From Bryobacterales bacterium (GTDB lineage: Bacteria; Acidobacteriota; Terriglobia; Bryobacterales; Bryobacteraceae), in assembly GCA_003136675.1 (NCBI GenBank), contig PLFE01000135.1:27189-68744 (forward strand): 41,556 bases of DNA. The letters are read 5' to 3'. Below are positions 25,628 through 33,993 of this stretch, piece after piece. Position 1 is the first letter of the stretch. Each line of letters starts with the position of its first letter. Under the pieces are notes generated by a model, which was not told where the DNA came from, did no database searches, and saw only the letters and a list, made by a program, of their open reading frames with translations. The position numbers and the translations under genes are program-made.

Positions 25628-27847
25628 ATGTTAAACGAAAAATTCAAATTAGAAGTGCCTTTAAACGCATCGCAAGTGAAAGGCTTCAAACCAGACCGCG
25701 CCGTTAAAGCGATTGCTTATGGCAGCAAAGGAGCAGCCGCGGAACAAGTTGTGAAGCTGGATGCTTCCGGAAAAGGGACGGCATCGTTCACGTTCGGCGA
25801 AAATCCTGGATCGCTGAAAGTGGCGCTGGGTCCAGAGAAAGCGTCCGCGGCGGACTTGCAGCATATGCAAACCATCTCAGTAACCGTACCCTCGTCAGCC
25901 TGGCGAGACACGGCCGGGGTGAAGTTGGAACCAATCATCATAACGCCTTACTATTGGGACTGGTGGTGGCGATGGTGCACCGATTACACTGTTACGGGCA
26001 GACTGTTATGCGCTGACGGGACTCCGGTGGTGGGCGCGAGCGTATGCGCCATCGATGTGGATTCCTGGTGGTGGTGGACATCGGAGGAACAGGTGGGTTG
26101 CGCCACGACGGCGGCGGACGGATCGTTCGTCATCGACTTTTCCCGCTGCTGCGGGTGGTGGCCGTGGTGGTGGTGGGAAACGCGGGAATGGCTGCTGGAT
26201 CCCTATCTTTTCGAGCGCATTTCGTCCGCTGTGAAGGGCGATCCGAAAATCAAGCGGCTGCCGCGCGCCACGCCGAAGCCATCCTTGGACGTGTTCAATC
26301 AGATCTTGTCAGCGTCGGCCACCGGCCCGCGCGCCTTACTGACGGCGAACCTGCCGGTGCAGACGGCGGACATTGCCATCAATCCATCTGAACTTGAACC
26401 GCTACGGACAAAGCTGTCGGCCATTCTTCCCCGCGAGTTCCCTTTGCCGATCTGGCCCTGGTATCCCTGGGCGCCGTGGTGGGATTGCAGCGCCAATCTG
26501 ATTTTCCGCGCAACGCAGAACTGCAACGGCGCAACGAACACCATTGTCAACGAAACGTTCGCGGACATTCACTGGAATATCGCCTCCAACTTCAATATCA
26601 ACTTAACGGCGAACGACCAGGCATGTTGCACTTACTCGTGCACAGACCCGGATGACTGCCCCGAAGGGAACTGCATCGTCCCCAGCGATATTTGCAGCAT
26701 CAACGTTGGTTCCATTGGTGGAAATATCGGCGCTTCTGGGTCGGCTGCTCAGGTGGGTCTCTATTCGCCCGGCGTCGAGGATCGTCCATTTGCCGGCGAG
26801 GTATCGTTCTTCGGAACCTTCGGAAGCGGTGTCACAGCCGACTATTACGAATTCCTCTATTCCACAACGGGCGACCCGGGCACGTTTACGACGCCGCTCC
26901 CGCTGGCGGCTATCAGTGCTTTCAACCGGCAGGTGCTTACGGTGCTACCGGGTCCGGTGTTTACGTGGGTTCCTGTGCCCTTCGGACCGAATACGATCAG
27001 TGATGGAACCACCAATCACTATGTCACGGAGACCATTCAACACTACGTGACCAACAATGGCCCGCAGACATGGGACGACTTTACGCACGACCTGCTGCTG
27101 GAACTGAACAGCGCCAACGTTCTTGCGAATGGGACTTACTACTTACAGCTTACCGGCTGGCAGCGGCCCGGGTACACCGGCAATCTCACTAACCCAGTGG
27201 TTTTGCCGGTGTGCGATCCGAACCCCGACGACCCGGCGACTGATAATTACTGGGTGGTGACGCTGGATAATCAAGCGCCTCTTCCGACCGACCCGAGCGG
27301 ACAACCTTGCGGACTCCATATCTGCACGGACCAACCGATTTCGGATATTCTCCAGGTAATGGTTCAACACGCGGACGGCACTTCGGAGACGGTTGGCGGA
27401 TGCGGTCTGGTTTGTGTTGAGGATGGCGATTCGCTCATCATCGACGTCGCAGCCTACGACCCGGACAACTTCCTCGATTCCTACACTCTGCAGTTACTCT
27501 ACGGCACCGATGAATCCGTGAATTTGCTGGACCACACGGCATTCACAACATGGACGTTGGCGGGAAGTCCGCTAGCGCCAAGCTGGGCGCCCGCGGCGGT
27601 CCAGACGGGTCCGGGCTACGCAACGGCTCTCAGCCAGGGAGCAGTCTCACCGGTCTGGGGGGGCGGCTCGGTGCGGTTGACGGTGAACGCCAGCGCGGCC
27701 TTCCCAACGCTGCCCTGCGCTTACCTACTGCAGCTCAACGTTTACAAGCGGCCTATTGTCGACTGCGATCCAGTCGACTCAGACCCGCAACAGAACGTCA
27801 GCTTCCAAACGTTCACGGTTCAGGTTTGTCCGACGAACCCGTCGTAA
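25628..27847 (+). CDS. Trp-run, Cys-rich protein with a carboxypeptidase-regulatory-like domain
   Basis: A 739-residue protein of no family I can name. Tryptophan is concentrated in runs: residues 110-116 (WDWWWRW), 147-150 (WWWW), 177-188 (WWPWWWWETREW) and 276-285 (WPWYPWAPWW). I count about 30 Trp in all, 22 of them between residues 92 and 285, and about 22 cysteines. Residues 119-190 look like a transthyretin-like carboxypeptidase-regulatory domain (YTVTGRLLCADGTPVVGASV; TTAADGSFVIDF) into which the Trp runs are built. The C-terminal half is beta-rich. No signal peptide is visible despite the cysteine content. The start has a good ribosome-binding site (AAAGGA, 5-nt spacing). Two small genes follow on the same strand. 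Confidence 0.8.
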   Translation: MLNEKFKLEVPLNASQVKGFKPDRAVKAIAYGSKGAAAEQVVKLDASGKGTASFTFGENPGSLKVALGPEKASAADLQHMQTISVTVPSSAWRDTAGVKLEPIIITPYYWDWWWRWCTDYTVTGRLLCADGTPVVGASVCAIDVDSWWWWTSEEQVGCATTAADGSFVIDFSRCCGWWPWWWWETREWLLDPYLFERISSAVKGDPKIKRLPRATPKPSLDVFNQILSASATGPRALLTANLPVQTADIAINPSELEPLRTKLSAILPREFPLPIWPWYPWAPWWDCSANLIFRATQNCNGATNTIVNETFADIHWNIASNFNINLTANDQACCTYSCTDPDDCPEGNCIVPSDICSINVGSIGGNIGASGSAAQVGLYSPGVEDRPFAGEVSFFGTFGSGVTADYYEFLYSTTGDPGTFTTPLPLAAISAFNRQVLTVLPGPVFTWVPVPFGPNTISDGTTNHYVTETIQHYVTNNGPQTWDDFTHDLLLELNSANVLANGTYYLQLTGWQRPGYTGNLTNPVVLPVCDPNPDDPATDNYWVVTLDNQAPLPTDPSGQPCGLHICTDQPISDILQVMVQHADGTSETVGGCGLVCVEDGDSLIIDVAAYDPDNFLDSYTLQLLYGTDESVNLLDHTAFTTWTLAGSPLAPSWAPAAVQTGPGYATALSQGAVSPVWGGGSVRLTVNASAAFPTLPCAYLLQLNVYKRPIVDCDPVDSDPQQNVSFQTFTVQVCPTNPS

Positions 27848-27885
27848 GAAGCCGCTCTATGAAAGGGCAATGAGTGAGGAGCGGA

Positions 27886-28287
27886 ATGCACTTCTATTGG
27901 CTCGCGCTCGGCGTCCTTTCAGTCTGGAGAATCGCGCACCTGCTCAACGCCGAAGACGGACCGTGGCAACTGATGGTCCGCCTCCGGCGGCGAGCGGGGC
28001 AGGGATTCTTTGGCGAGTTATTAGATTGCTTTTATTGTTTGAGTCTGTGGGTCGCCGCGCCTCTTGCATTCATTCTGGGGAGCGGCGTCAAAGAACGGCT
28101 CTTGTTATGGCCTGCGTTATCGGCTGGTGCGATTTTGATCGAGCGTCTCACGGCGGTCAGCCAGCCTCCCCCGCAGGGAATTTATATCGAAGATCAGGAG
28201 AATGAAGATGTGTTGCGGCAGGAACAGACAGACGGCGGCGGGAGCATCGGGGGCTTCACGGACCGCTCCCCGTCCGATAGCGAGTAA
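27886..28287 (+). CDS. DUF1360 small membrane protein
   Basis: A 133-residue protein. The ATG at 27886 is chosen over a GTG at 27874 because GAGGAG ends 4 nt before it. The DUF1360 pattern is clear: LGVLSVWRIAHLLNAEDGPW near the start, then a loop with VRLRRRAG and the signature LLDCFYCLSLWVAAPLAF. The protein has about three hydrophobic helices. The acidic tail (residues about 108-133) is encoded where the next gene overlaps. It lies 38 nt after the Trp-run protein and is probably cotranscribed with it. DUF1360 has no established biochemical role, so the trio gives the best context clue. Confidence 0.82.
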   Translation: MHFYWLALGVLSVWRIAHLLNAEDGPWQLMVRLRRRAGQGFFGELLDCFYCLSLWVAAPLAFILGSGVKERLLLWPALSAGAILIERLTAVSQPPPQGIYIEDQENEDVLRQEQTDGGGSIGGFTDRSPSDSE

Positions 28288-28501
28288 GAATCAACCGATG
28301 GTCCCCAGAGTGGGCTCCACGATTCTCGCGAAAGTCGCCTTCGAGTACACCGGGAGAACAGCTCTTACAGTACTCAGCCCGGTGACAGGCAAGCGCTACC
28401 GGTTCGAAAGCCCGGGATCGCGAATCGAAGCCGATCCGCGAGACCGATCGATGTTACAGGCCATTCCGGGATTGAAGCCGATCAAGGCTCCGAGCCGCTA
28501 G
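28208..28501 (+). CDS. small MCCG-start protein of unknown function
   Basis: A protein of 97 residues beginning MCCGRNRQTAAG. The start at 28208 is preferred because AGGAG at 28196-28200 is 7 nt away; an ATG at 28202 is too close to it, and one at 28298 would avoid the overlap but lacks a good site. Residues 1-35 are basic and probably flexible. The C-terminal 60 residues form a compact beta-like unit with FEYTGRTALTVLSPVTGKRY, then FESPGSRIEADPRDRSML. The first 80 nt overlap the DUF1360 gene in another frame. The stop codon shares the palindrome CTAG with the stop of the convergent chaperone gene. I do not recognise a family. Confidence 0.65.
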   Translation: MCCGRNRQTAAGASGASRTAPRPIASKNQPMVPRVGSTILAKVAFEYTGRTALTVLSPVTGKRYRFESPGSRIEADPRDRSMLQAIPGLKPIKAPSR

Positions 28502-29130
28502 GGCTGGGCCAGCGCCGGATCCTCGAACCGGATCACGGTGCGGGCGCGGGACTGCTTGATCCAGCGGTCCAGTTGCTCGTCCACGCGTTCGCCGGAAAGC
28601 TTCTGCTCAATCTGGCTGCGCACGGCGCCCAACTCGGGGGCTTTGCCGGCCGGCTGAGCGTCAACCACGTTCTGCTGGTAATACTTCTCGATGTCCTCGT
28701 TGGTGACCTGAACCGCGGGACGGAATCGTAAGTCGATAAAACGCAGCAACTCTAACTGCCAGGTCAGGTAATTCTGCAGTTGCTTCCCGGTCAGGTCGTA
28801 TTGTTTCAGGGTTTCGGCCAGAGCAGCCGCTCCCCCATGCGCCTTCTCCGCACCCGCCATGGCCTCTTTTACATCCGATTCCTGGACCGGCGGGTAACTG
28901 CCGAAGCTCATCTCGCGGCGAATCAGCGCCTGCTCGATCAGACGGGCGGCGGCGGCGCGTCTGGCGGTCAAAGTGGTATCTGGCGCGACTCCGTTGAGTA
29001 AGGCCGCCATGCGGATGTCATCCGTGATTTCCCGTTCCGTGATCGCCTGGTTGCCCACGGTAACGGCCAACTGGTCGACGATGCCCGCGCCTGCCAAAAC
29101 GGCAAATAAGATTACCAGTGCGAACCGCAT
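28498..29130 (-). CDS. SurA-like periplasmic chaperone without parvulin domain
   Basis: A 210-residue exported protein. The ATG at 29130, 1 nt after the stop of the TamA/BamA gene, opens a signal peptide (MRFALVILFAVLAGAG). The mature part follows the SurA N-terminal chaperone pattern: VDQLAVTVGNQAITEREITD, then ARRAAAARLIEQALIRREM, LKQYDLTGKQLQNYLTWQLE and a C-terminal helix (VRSQIEQKLSGERVDEQLDR). The peptidyl-prolyl isomerase domain of SurA is absent. The likely role is escorting outer-membrane proteins to the Omp85 machine encoded just upstream. Its 3' end overlaps the MCCG gene tail to tail by 4 nt. Confidence 0.8.
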   Translation of the reverse strand: MRFALVILFAVLAGAGIVDQLAVTVGNQAITEREITDDIRMAALLNGVAPDTTLTARRAAAARLIEQALIRREMSFGSYPPVQESDVKEAMAGAEKAHGGAAALAETLKQYDLTGKQLQNYLTWQLELLRFIDLRFRPAVQVTNEDIEKYYQQNVVDAQPAGKAPELGAVRSQIEQKLSGERVDEQLDRWIKQSRARTVIRFEDPALAQP

Positions 29131-29131
29131 A

Positions 29132-32100
29132 TCAAAACGTCTGTCCAATGGAAAAGAAGAATTGAAAGTGACTAATTTGAAGTAACTCACGAGTGCATGT
29201 GTTCGACGCCGTGCAATTCACCAAGTCCTCAAAGGAGCCGGCGAATCCATAATACTTCGGCGGGTTGATGCTGTATGCAAGATCAAGACGAATGGGGCCG
29301 ATTGGGGTCTTATAGCGGATGCCGAATCCGGCGTCGTGGACCATGTAGTTGAAGTCGGTCGGATTGGAAGGATGCGGCTGGCTGAAGGAGAAGCTGATAT
29401 CGCCCGGCCGATCGAACAGGTTGCCGAAGTCTTCAAAAATAACGCCGCCGATGTTATCGCCAATCAGCGGGAATCGGAGTTCGGTGTTGTTGTAGAGCAG
29501 TACGGACCCGCCAAGCGGAAATCCCGTTTCCATGTCGCGGGTACCGGCCTGGTTCTGGGGGAACCCGCGAAGGGTATCGGGCCCTCCGCCAAAGAAGCGC
29601 TCGGCCAGGGGGATCGGGTCCTCGTCACCCGCTTCCAGCGTGGGGGCCTTGCCAAAGGTTGGCAGTATCCCAAACGAAGTCTGGCGCGCCAGCAGCAGCT
29701 TCGGGAAGAGCTTCGTGAAGGTTGCGTTTCTTCCCAGAATGCGCAGGAAGTTGTTGCGGCCTCCAAGATAGTGGCTGGCGACTCCGAAGTCGATGGAATC
29801 ATAGATGCCGCGATGCGCGTCGGTGGGATCGTCACGACGGTCGTTGACCAGATTTACGGCGACCAAGCCAGTACGGGTAGGAGAAGAAAGCAGGGGAACC
29901 AGCAGCGGATTGATCTTGAGATTCGACACGCTGACATTGCGGTAGCTGAGGCGGAAGAATGCCGTGGTCGCCTTGGAAATGCGGTCGGTGAGTTGGGCGG
30001 AGACTTCTTCCCGCTTGTCCGCGAAAGTTCGCACGTCGTAGGAATCGTCGTAGAGCGTGCTGATGGTGAGGTCGAGGTTGCGCCGGTCGAGGATGCGAGG
30101 GAGCAGGTAGGTGAGTTCGGCTCTTTTGTCATAGCTGGAATACTGGGACCGGAGTGCCAGCGTCTGGCCGAGCCCCAGGAGGTCTAACCGCGTAACATCC
30201 ACCTCCACGCGCGGGCTGAATCCGGTGGCGCCGCCGGGGTTCGAGAGATCGTTCGCGGCGCTGCTGCCGCCGATACGGGCGATTTCGGCGCCAAGTCCAC
30301 CGGTCAGGTTCCAGCGGCTGGCCTCTTCCATATCGTAGAGGACATACTTGTGCGCGCCTTCGCCGTCCGCGTTTTGCACGGCCATGTCAACCTTGGCGAA
30401 GATTCCGAGATCGTAGAGGCGGCGCTGCGTTTCGCCCATGCTGACCGCGGAAAGCGGATCGCCCGGATTCAACGTGATCTGTTTATCCACCAGCCGCGCC
30501 TTGGCCGCATGCAGCCCCTCATAGATCACACGACGCACGAATTGCTGGTTGCCCTCTTTCAGGGAGTAAGTCAGATTGACAAGGTTGGGCTTGCTGCCGG
30601 GAGTTGAGGTCCAACTGAACTCCGCCGTGGGAAATCCGTTCTGAAAGTAGTAGTTCAGAATCTGCTCGCGGTCCGCCGCGATGTTGAAGTCACTGAATGG
30701 CTGATCCGCCGAGGAATTGAGGGTGGAGATGATCCGGTGCAGGTCCAGCTTCGAGTAGCCCTCCACGGAAAGCTTGTTGACGATCCACTGTTTGCCTTCG
30801 TCTATGGTGATGGCGACCGCGATGTCGCCCTTCTTCCCTTTGTAGTCCTGCGAAATCCGACTGGTCACCGCAACGTCGCGAAACCCATTGGCCTGGTAAA
30901 GGCTGCTGATGGATTCCTTATCACGCCGCAGAAATTCGTTACTGAACCGGCCGTGAAAAAATTGAATGGACTTGGGTTCGAGGAACATGCGCTCCCGAAT
31001 GGTGGGCGTGCGGAAGTACCTGTTGCCTGTGACGGTAAGCGCCACCAGCCGGCTGCGCGGTCCGGGAGTGATGACGTAATCGATTTCTTCCTTGTCGCTG
31101 ACCGCGCGCGGTTCCCGGTACTCCACCTGCGCGTCGAAGTAGCCCGCTGCCTGCAGCTCGTCGCGCAGGTTGTTGGCGCCTTCCTGCAACAGGTCCCGAT
31201 CGACGGTGTGTTCATCGTAGATGGGAACGTTGCTCTTGATCTCGCCCTTGCCGATCTTCTTGCCGATTGTCTTGATTTCCAGACTCAGGCCCGGATCGAC
31301 GGTCAATGTGGGTTGTACGACCCGCAGCGCCGCGTTGTAATCGAGTTTGGAAAGCGTTACGGTGGCCAGCAGGCGGTTGGCTTTCTCATAACGCACGCGC
31401 ACGTTCTGCGCGCCCTGGTTGGTGCGCTTCTGAGTCACTCCGCGCCAGCCGGGAACCAGGAATCGGTGCCAACCCGTGGACCGTATGATTCTTGCGGGGG
31501 TCAAAACGAGATTGGTTCCCACGATCTTGGGATCGGTGTAATGGGCCCGCTTTCCCGCCTCTACACGAAATGTAATGTCCACTTGCTGCGCGTCTTGATA
31601 ATCCAGACGATGCGTGATAGTGGCTCCGTAATAGCCGTCGGCTGTGAGCAGTTTGCGGATCCCGTCCTCCGCAGGCCCGAGCAGCGAGGCATCGAAGGGA
31701 GTTCCCAGGTCGAGCCCCGTGGCGTTCGACAACTGACCAAGGTTGGGAGGCTCGCCGACTTTGCCCTCCACCGAAACGTCCCCGATAAACCAGGCATTCC
31801 TGGTTTCAAAGTGGAGAATTACACCTCCGGGCGCAGGTTCGGCGTCTACCTTGATATCCGTGAAACGGCCTGTGGCGAAGAGGTGCTGGATCGCCGAGCG
31901 AACGGCTGCCTCATCCAGTGGCGCGCCTTTCTTCACCCCTGAGGATTCCAGGGCGTTGCGAAGGTCATCCAGATCGAGCGGCTGGTCCTTGGGAAATTCG
32001 TAGCGGATGACAGTCTGGCCTTCGAAGCTTTGAGGGGAAATGCGATCGACAGCCTCCTGCGCGGGCAGCGTCCCGCCGAGCTGGAGTGCTACGAGAAATG

Positions 32101-32140
32101 TACAGACAAGCAGCGCATTCCGTGTCCGCACCAACCTCAT
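29132..32140 (-). CDS. TamA/BamA-family outer-membrane assembly protein (Omp85)
   Basis: A 1002-residue Omp85 protein starting at the ATG at 32140 (MRLVRTRNALLVCTFLVALQ), with a signal peptide ending near LPAQEA; the open frame reaches a TTG at 32155. About 600 residues of POTRA-type repeats follow (for example WFIGDVSVEGKVG; LVALTVTGNRYFRTPTIRER; WIVNKLSVEGYSKLDLHRI; RRVIYEGLHAAKARLVDKQI). A C-terminal 16-strand barrel domain comes next, with the LRGF motif in FGGGPDTLRGFPQNQAG and a terminal phenylalanine (FSIGQTF) as beta-signal. The many POTRAs are more than the three of classical TamA. It is cotranscribed with the SurA-like gene and lies near tamB, so a TamA-like partner of TamB is likely. 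Confidence 0.9.
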   Translation of the reverse strand: MRLVRTRNALLVCTFLVALQLGGTLPAQEAVDRISPQSFEGQTVIRYEFPKDQPLDLDDLRNALESSGVKKGAPLDEAAVRSAIQHLFATGRFTDIKVDAEPAPGGVILHFETRNAWFIGDVSVEGKVGEPPNLGQLSNATGLDLGTPFDASLLGPAEDGIRKLLTADGYYGATITHRLDYQDAQQVDITFRVEAGKRAHYTDPKIVGTNLVLTPARIIRSTGWHRFLVPGWRGVTQKRTNQGAQNVRVRYEKANRLLATVTLSKLDYNAALRVVQPTLTVDPGLSLEIKTIGKKIGKGEIKSNVPIYDEHTVDRDLLQEGANNLRDELQAAGYFDAQVEYREPRAVSDKEEIDYVITPGPRSRLVALTVTGNRYFRTPTIRERMFLEPKSIQFFHGRFSNEFLRRDKESISSLYQANGFRDVAVTSRISQDYKGKKGDIAVAITIDEGKQWIVNKLSVEGYSKLDLHRIISTLNSSADQPFSDFNIAADREQILNYYFQNGFPTAEFSWTSTPGSKPNLVNLTYSLKEGNQQFVRRVIYEGLHAAKARLVDKQITLNPGDPLSAVSMGETQRRLYDLGIFAKVDMAVQNADGEGAHKYVLYDMEEASRWNLTGGLGAEIARIGGSSAANDLSNPGGATGFSPRVEVDVTRLDLLGLGQTLALRSQYSSYDKRAELTYLLPRILDRRNLDLTISTLYDDSYDVRTFADKREEVSAQLTDRISKATTAFFRLSYRNVSVSNLKINPLLVPLLSSPTRTGLVAVNLVNDRRDDPTDAHRGIYDSIDFGVASHYLGGRNNFLRILGRNATFTKLFPKLLLARQTSFGILPTFGKAPTLEAGDEDPIPLAERFFGGGPDTLRGFPQNQAGTRDMETGFPLGGSVLLYNNTELRFPLIGDNIGGVIFEDFGNLFDRPGDISFSFSQPHPSNPTDFNYMVHDAGFGIRYKTPIGPIRLDLAYSINPPKYYGFAGSFEDLVNCTASNTCTRELLQISHFQFFFSIGQTF

Positions 32141-32206
32141 CGTAACGTACCGCAACCGTGAGCACGTTCAAGGCCATCCGATGGTTTGTTACGATCCGGC
32201 TTGGGA

Positions 32207-33217
32207 ATGCCAGAGGACCGCTATGCGCGCCAAGTCCGATTTGCCCCGCTGGGTCAAGAAGGTCAACGGCAATTATCCGATTCCTCGACGGTAGTGATCG
32301 GGTGTGGAGCTCTGGGGACGGTTGCGGCGGAGCTTCTGGCGCGGGCGGGCGCCGGCAGGTTGACGGTGATCGACCGGGACTATGTGGAGTTCAGCAATCT
32401 ACAGCGCCAGTTTCTTTTCGAGGAGCGGGATGCGGTAGACGCATTGCCCAAAGCGGTAGCAGCGGAACGGCGATTGCGGCGGATCAACAGCGCCATTCAG
32501 GTGCGGGGAGTGGTGGACGATCTACGCTCCCGCAACGCGGCGGAACTGCTTCGCGGGGCAAACGTGATTGTGGACGCCACGGATAACTTCGAGGCGCGTT
32601 TCCTGATCAACGACTACGCGGTCTCGGCCGGCGTACCCTGGGTTTACGGCGCCGCCGTTGGCAGTTACGGGATCACCATGCCGGTGCTACCCGGCGCGAC
32701 CGCCTGCTTCCGGTGCCTCTATCCCGAGCGGCCATCCGGCGCTCAGCCCACCTGTGAGACCGCCGGCGTGCTTGGGCCTGTAACTGCCATCGTCGCCAGT
32801 CTGCAAGCCGGCGCGGCGATTCAGATTCTGAGCGGGAACAGGGCCGCAGTGCGCCGGAAGATCACAACAGTGGACGTATGGCACGGGCCGCTGCGAGAGA
32901 CGGAGATGCCGGGGCGCGATCCGGATTGCCCGTGCTGCTCGGCGCGGAATTTTGAGTGGCTCACCGGACAGCACGATGCGCCGGTTAGCCTTTGCGGCCG
33001 GAATGCGGTGCAGATTCACGCGAACGGCAAGGTGAACCTGGTAGAGCTGGCCGCGCGGCTGAGCATCGAAGGGAAGGTGCGGTGGAACGAATTCGCACTC
33101 CGGTTCCTGCGGGAGCCGTATGAGATGACGGTGTTTCCGGATGGGCGTGCGATTATCAAAGGCACTACGGATGTGGGAGTGGCGAGGAGCCTCTATGCGC
33201 GGTGGATCGGTGCTTAG
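32207..33217 (+). CDS. ThiF/MoeB-type E1-like adenylyltransferase
   Basis: A 336-residue enzyme that adenylates the C-terminal glycine of a ubiquitin-like sulfur carrier (ThiS/MoaD type) in thiamine or molybdopterin synthesis. The ATG at 32207 (MPEDRYARQVRF) is the family start; an upstream TTG is rejected. Visible features are the nucleotide loop GCGALG (residues 32-37), IDRDYVEFSNLQRQ, the DATDNFEARFLIND segment, zinc cysteines Cys167/Cys170 and Cys241/Cys244, and Cys183 in TCETAGVLGP as the probable catalytic cysteine. About 80 residues extend past the core. No sulfur-carrier gene is adjacent, so its partner is unknown. It is divergent from the Omp85 gene by 66 bp and overlaps the membrane gene tail to tail. 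Confidence 0.87.
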   Translation: MPEDRYARQVRFAPLGQEGQRQLSDSSTVVIGCGALGTVAAELLARAGAGRLTVIDRDYVEFSNLQRQFLFEERDAVDALPKAVAAERRLRRINSAIQVRGVVDDLRSRNAAELLRGANVIVDATDNFEARFLINDYAVSAGVPWVYGAAVGSYGITMPVLPGATACFRCLYPERPSGAQPTCETAGVLGPVTAIVASLQAGAAIQILSGNRAAVRRKITTVDVWHGPLRETEMPGRDPDCPCCSARNFEWLTGQHDAPVSLCGRNAVQIHANGKVNLVELAARLSIEGKVRWNEFALRFLREPYEMTVFPDGRAIIKGTTDVGVARSLYARWIGA

Positions 33218-33993
33218 CGCGACCACGTCAAGCCGCGGCCCAGCACCAAAATAAAAAGCGCGCTCGCAATGGCCCCCGCCGCAATCCAGGCGGTGCTGCG
33301 CGCCACCGGTCCCGCGAGACTTTCTTCACGGCAGGTCCATCCGTGCATAATTCCCGGTAAGGCGAGCAACCCGCAATTCGCGCCCAAAGTAGAGGGCAAC
33401 GCCGACGCGATCACATAGAACAATCCCGCCGGATTGAAGACGCCGGCAACGCCAGCCAGAATTCCTTCCGTAAAGTAAGGCGTCCAGCACAATCCCTTCA
33501 GCCTACCCACGAATGGCCTCATCTGCGCGGCCACTAACATCATGGCGGTGTAGTAAGAGACCATGCCAACCACGACTAATCCAAGCTGCCATACCCAATG
33601 CGGTTGCCATCCTTTGATCACTTCCGCCCAATCTCCAAAGTTAGTCACACCGGAAAAGAGGAAGTAACCGGTGCCGTCGAATAGATTGGCAGCCATGGTG
33701 AGCACCAGGAAGTAGCGTGAGGCCGGTGAATAGCGCCGAGGGCGCCTGAGGAACATCCAGAAAATCCCGGCGAACAGCAGATTCACCAGCGTGCCGTTCG
33801 CCGAAATCCAACGCGTGCCGATGTCGCTCTGCAGCGCCACTGTACTCATGGTCAGGTGGCGCGCGCCGCTCAGCCACGCCGTGACCCCGTGGCCCAGCCC
33901 TTCATGCAGAATATCCGCAAGAATATACGCCATGGCAGCGATAGCGATAACGGTCAGGCGGTCGTCAGTAACCGGCGTGCTTGTCGACGACAT
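33214..33993 (-). CDS. multi-pass membrane protein with M50-like HEGLGH motif
   Basis: A 259-residue protein with about six hydrophobic segments. Near the start, LADILHEGLGHGVTAWLSGA resembles the zinc motif of site-2-type (M50) peptidases, but it reads HExxxH (His30, Glu31, His35) instead of HExxH. A later segment, NLFDGTGYFLFSG, could correspond to the second M50 motif containing Asp. Whether zinc is bound is uncertain, so this may be an inactive relative or a separate family. It begins inside the end of the dehydrogenase gene (29-nt overlap) on the same strand, at the distal end of the csm-dehydrogenase chain, and its stop overlaps that of the ThiF-like gene by 4 nt. Confidence 0.7.
   Translation of the reverse strand: MSSTSTPVTDDRLTVIAIAAMAYILADILHEGLGHGVTAWLSGARHLTMSTVALQSDIGTRWISANGTLVNLLFAGIFWMFLRRPRRYSPASRYFLVLTMAANLFDGTGYFLFSGVTNFGDWAEVIKGWQPHWVWQLGLVVVGMVSYYTAMMLVAAQMRPFVGRLKGLCWTPYFTEGILAGVAGVFNPAGLFYVIASALPSTLGANCGLLALPGIMHGWTCREESLAGPVARSTAWIAAGAIASALFILVLGRGLTWSR

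Noticed and set aside
30737..31942. 401-residue plus-strand open frame opposite the TamA/BamA gene
   Set aside because: It lies wholly antisense to a well-supported Omp85 gene; its translation shows no domain and follows the codon bias of the other strand.
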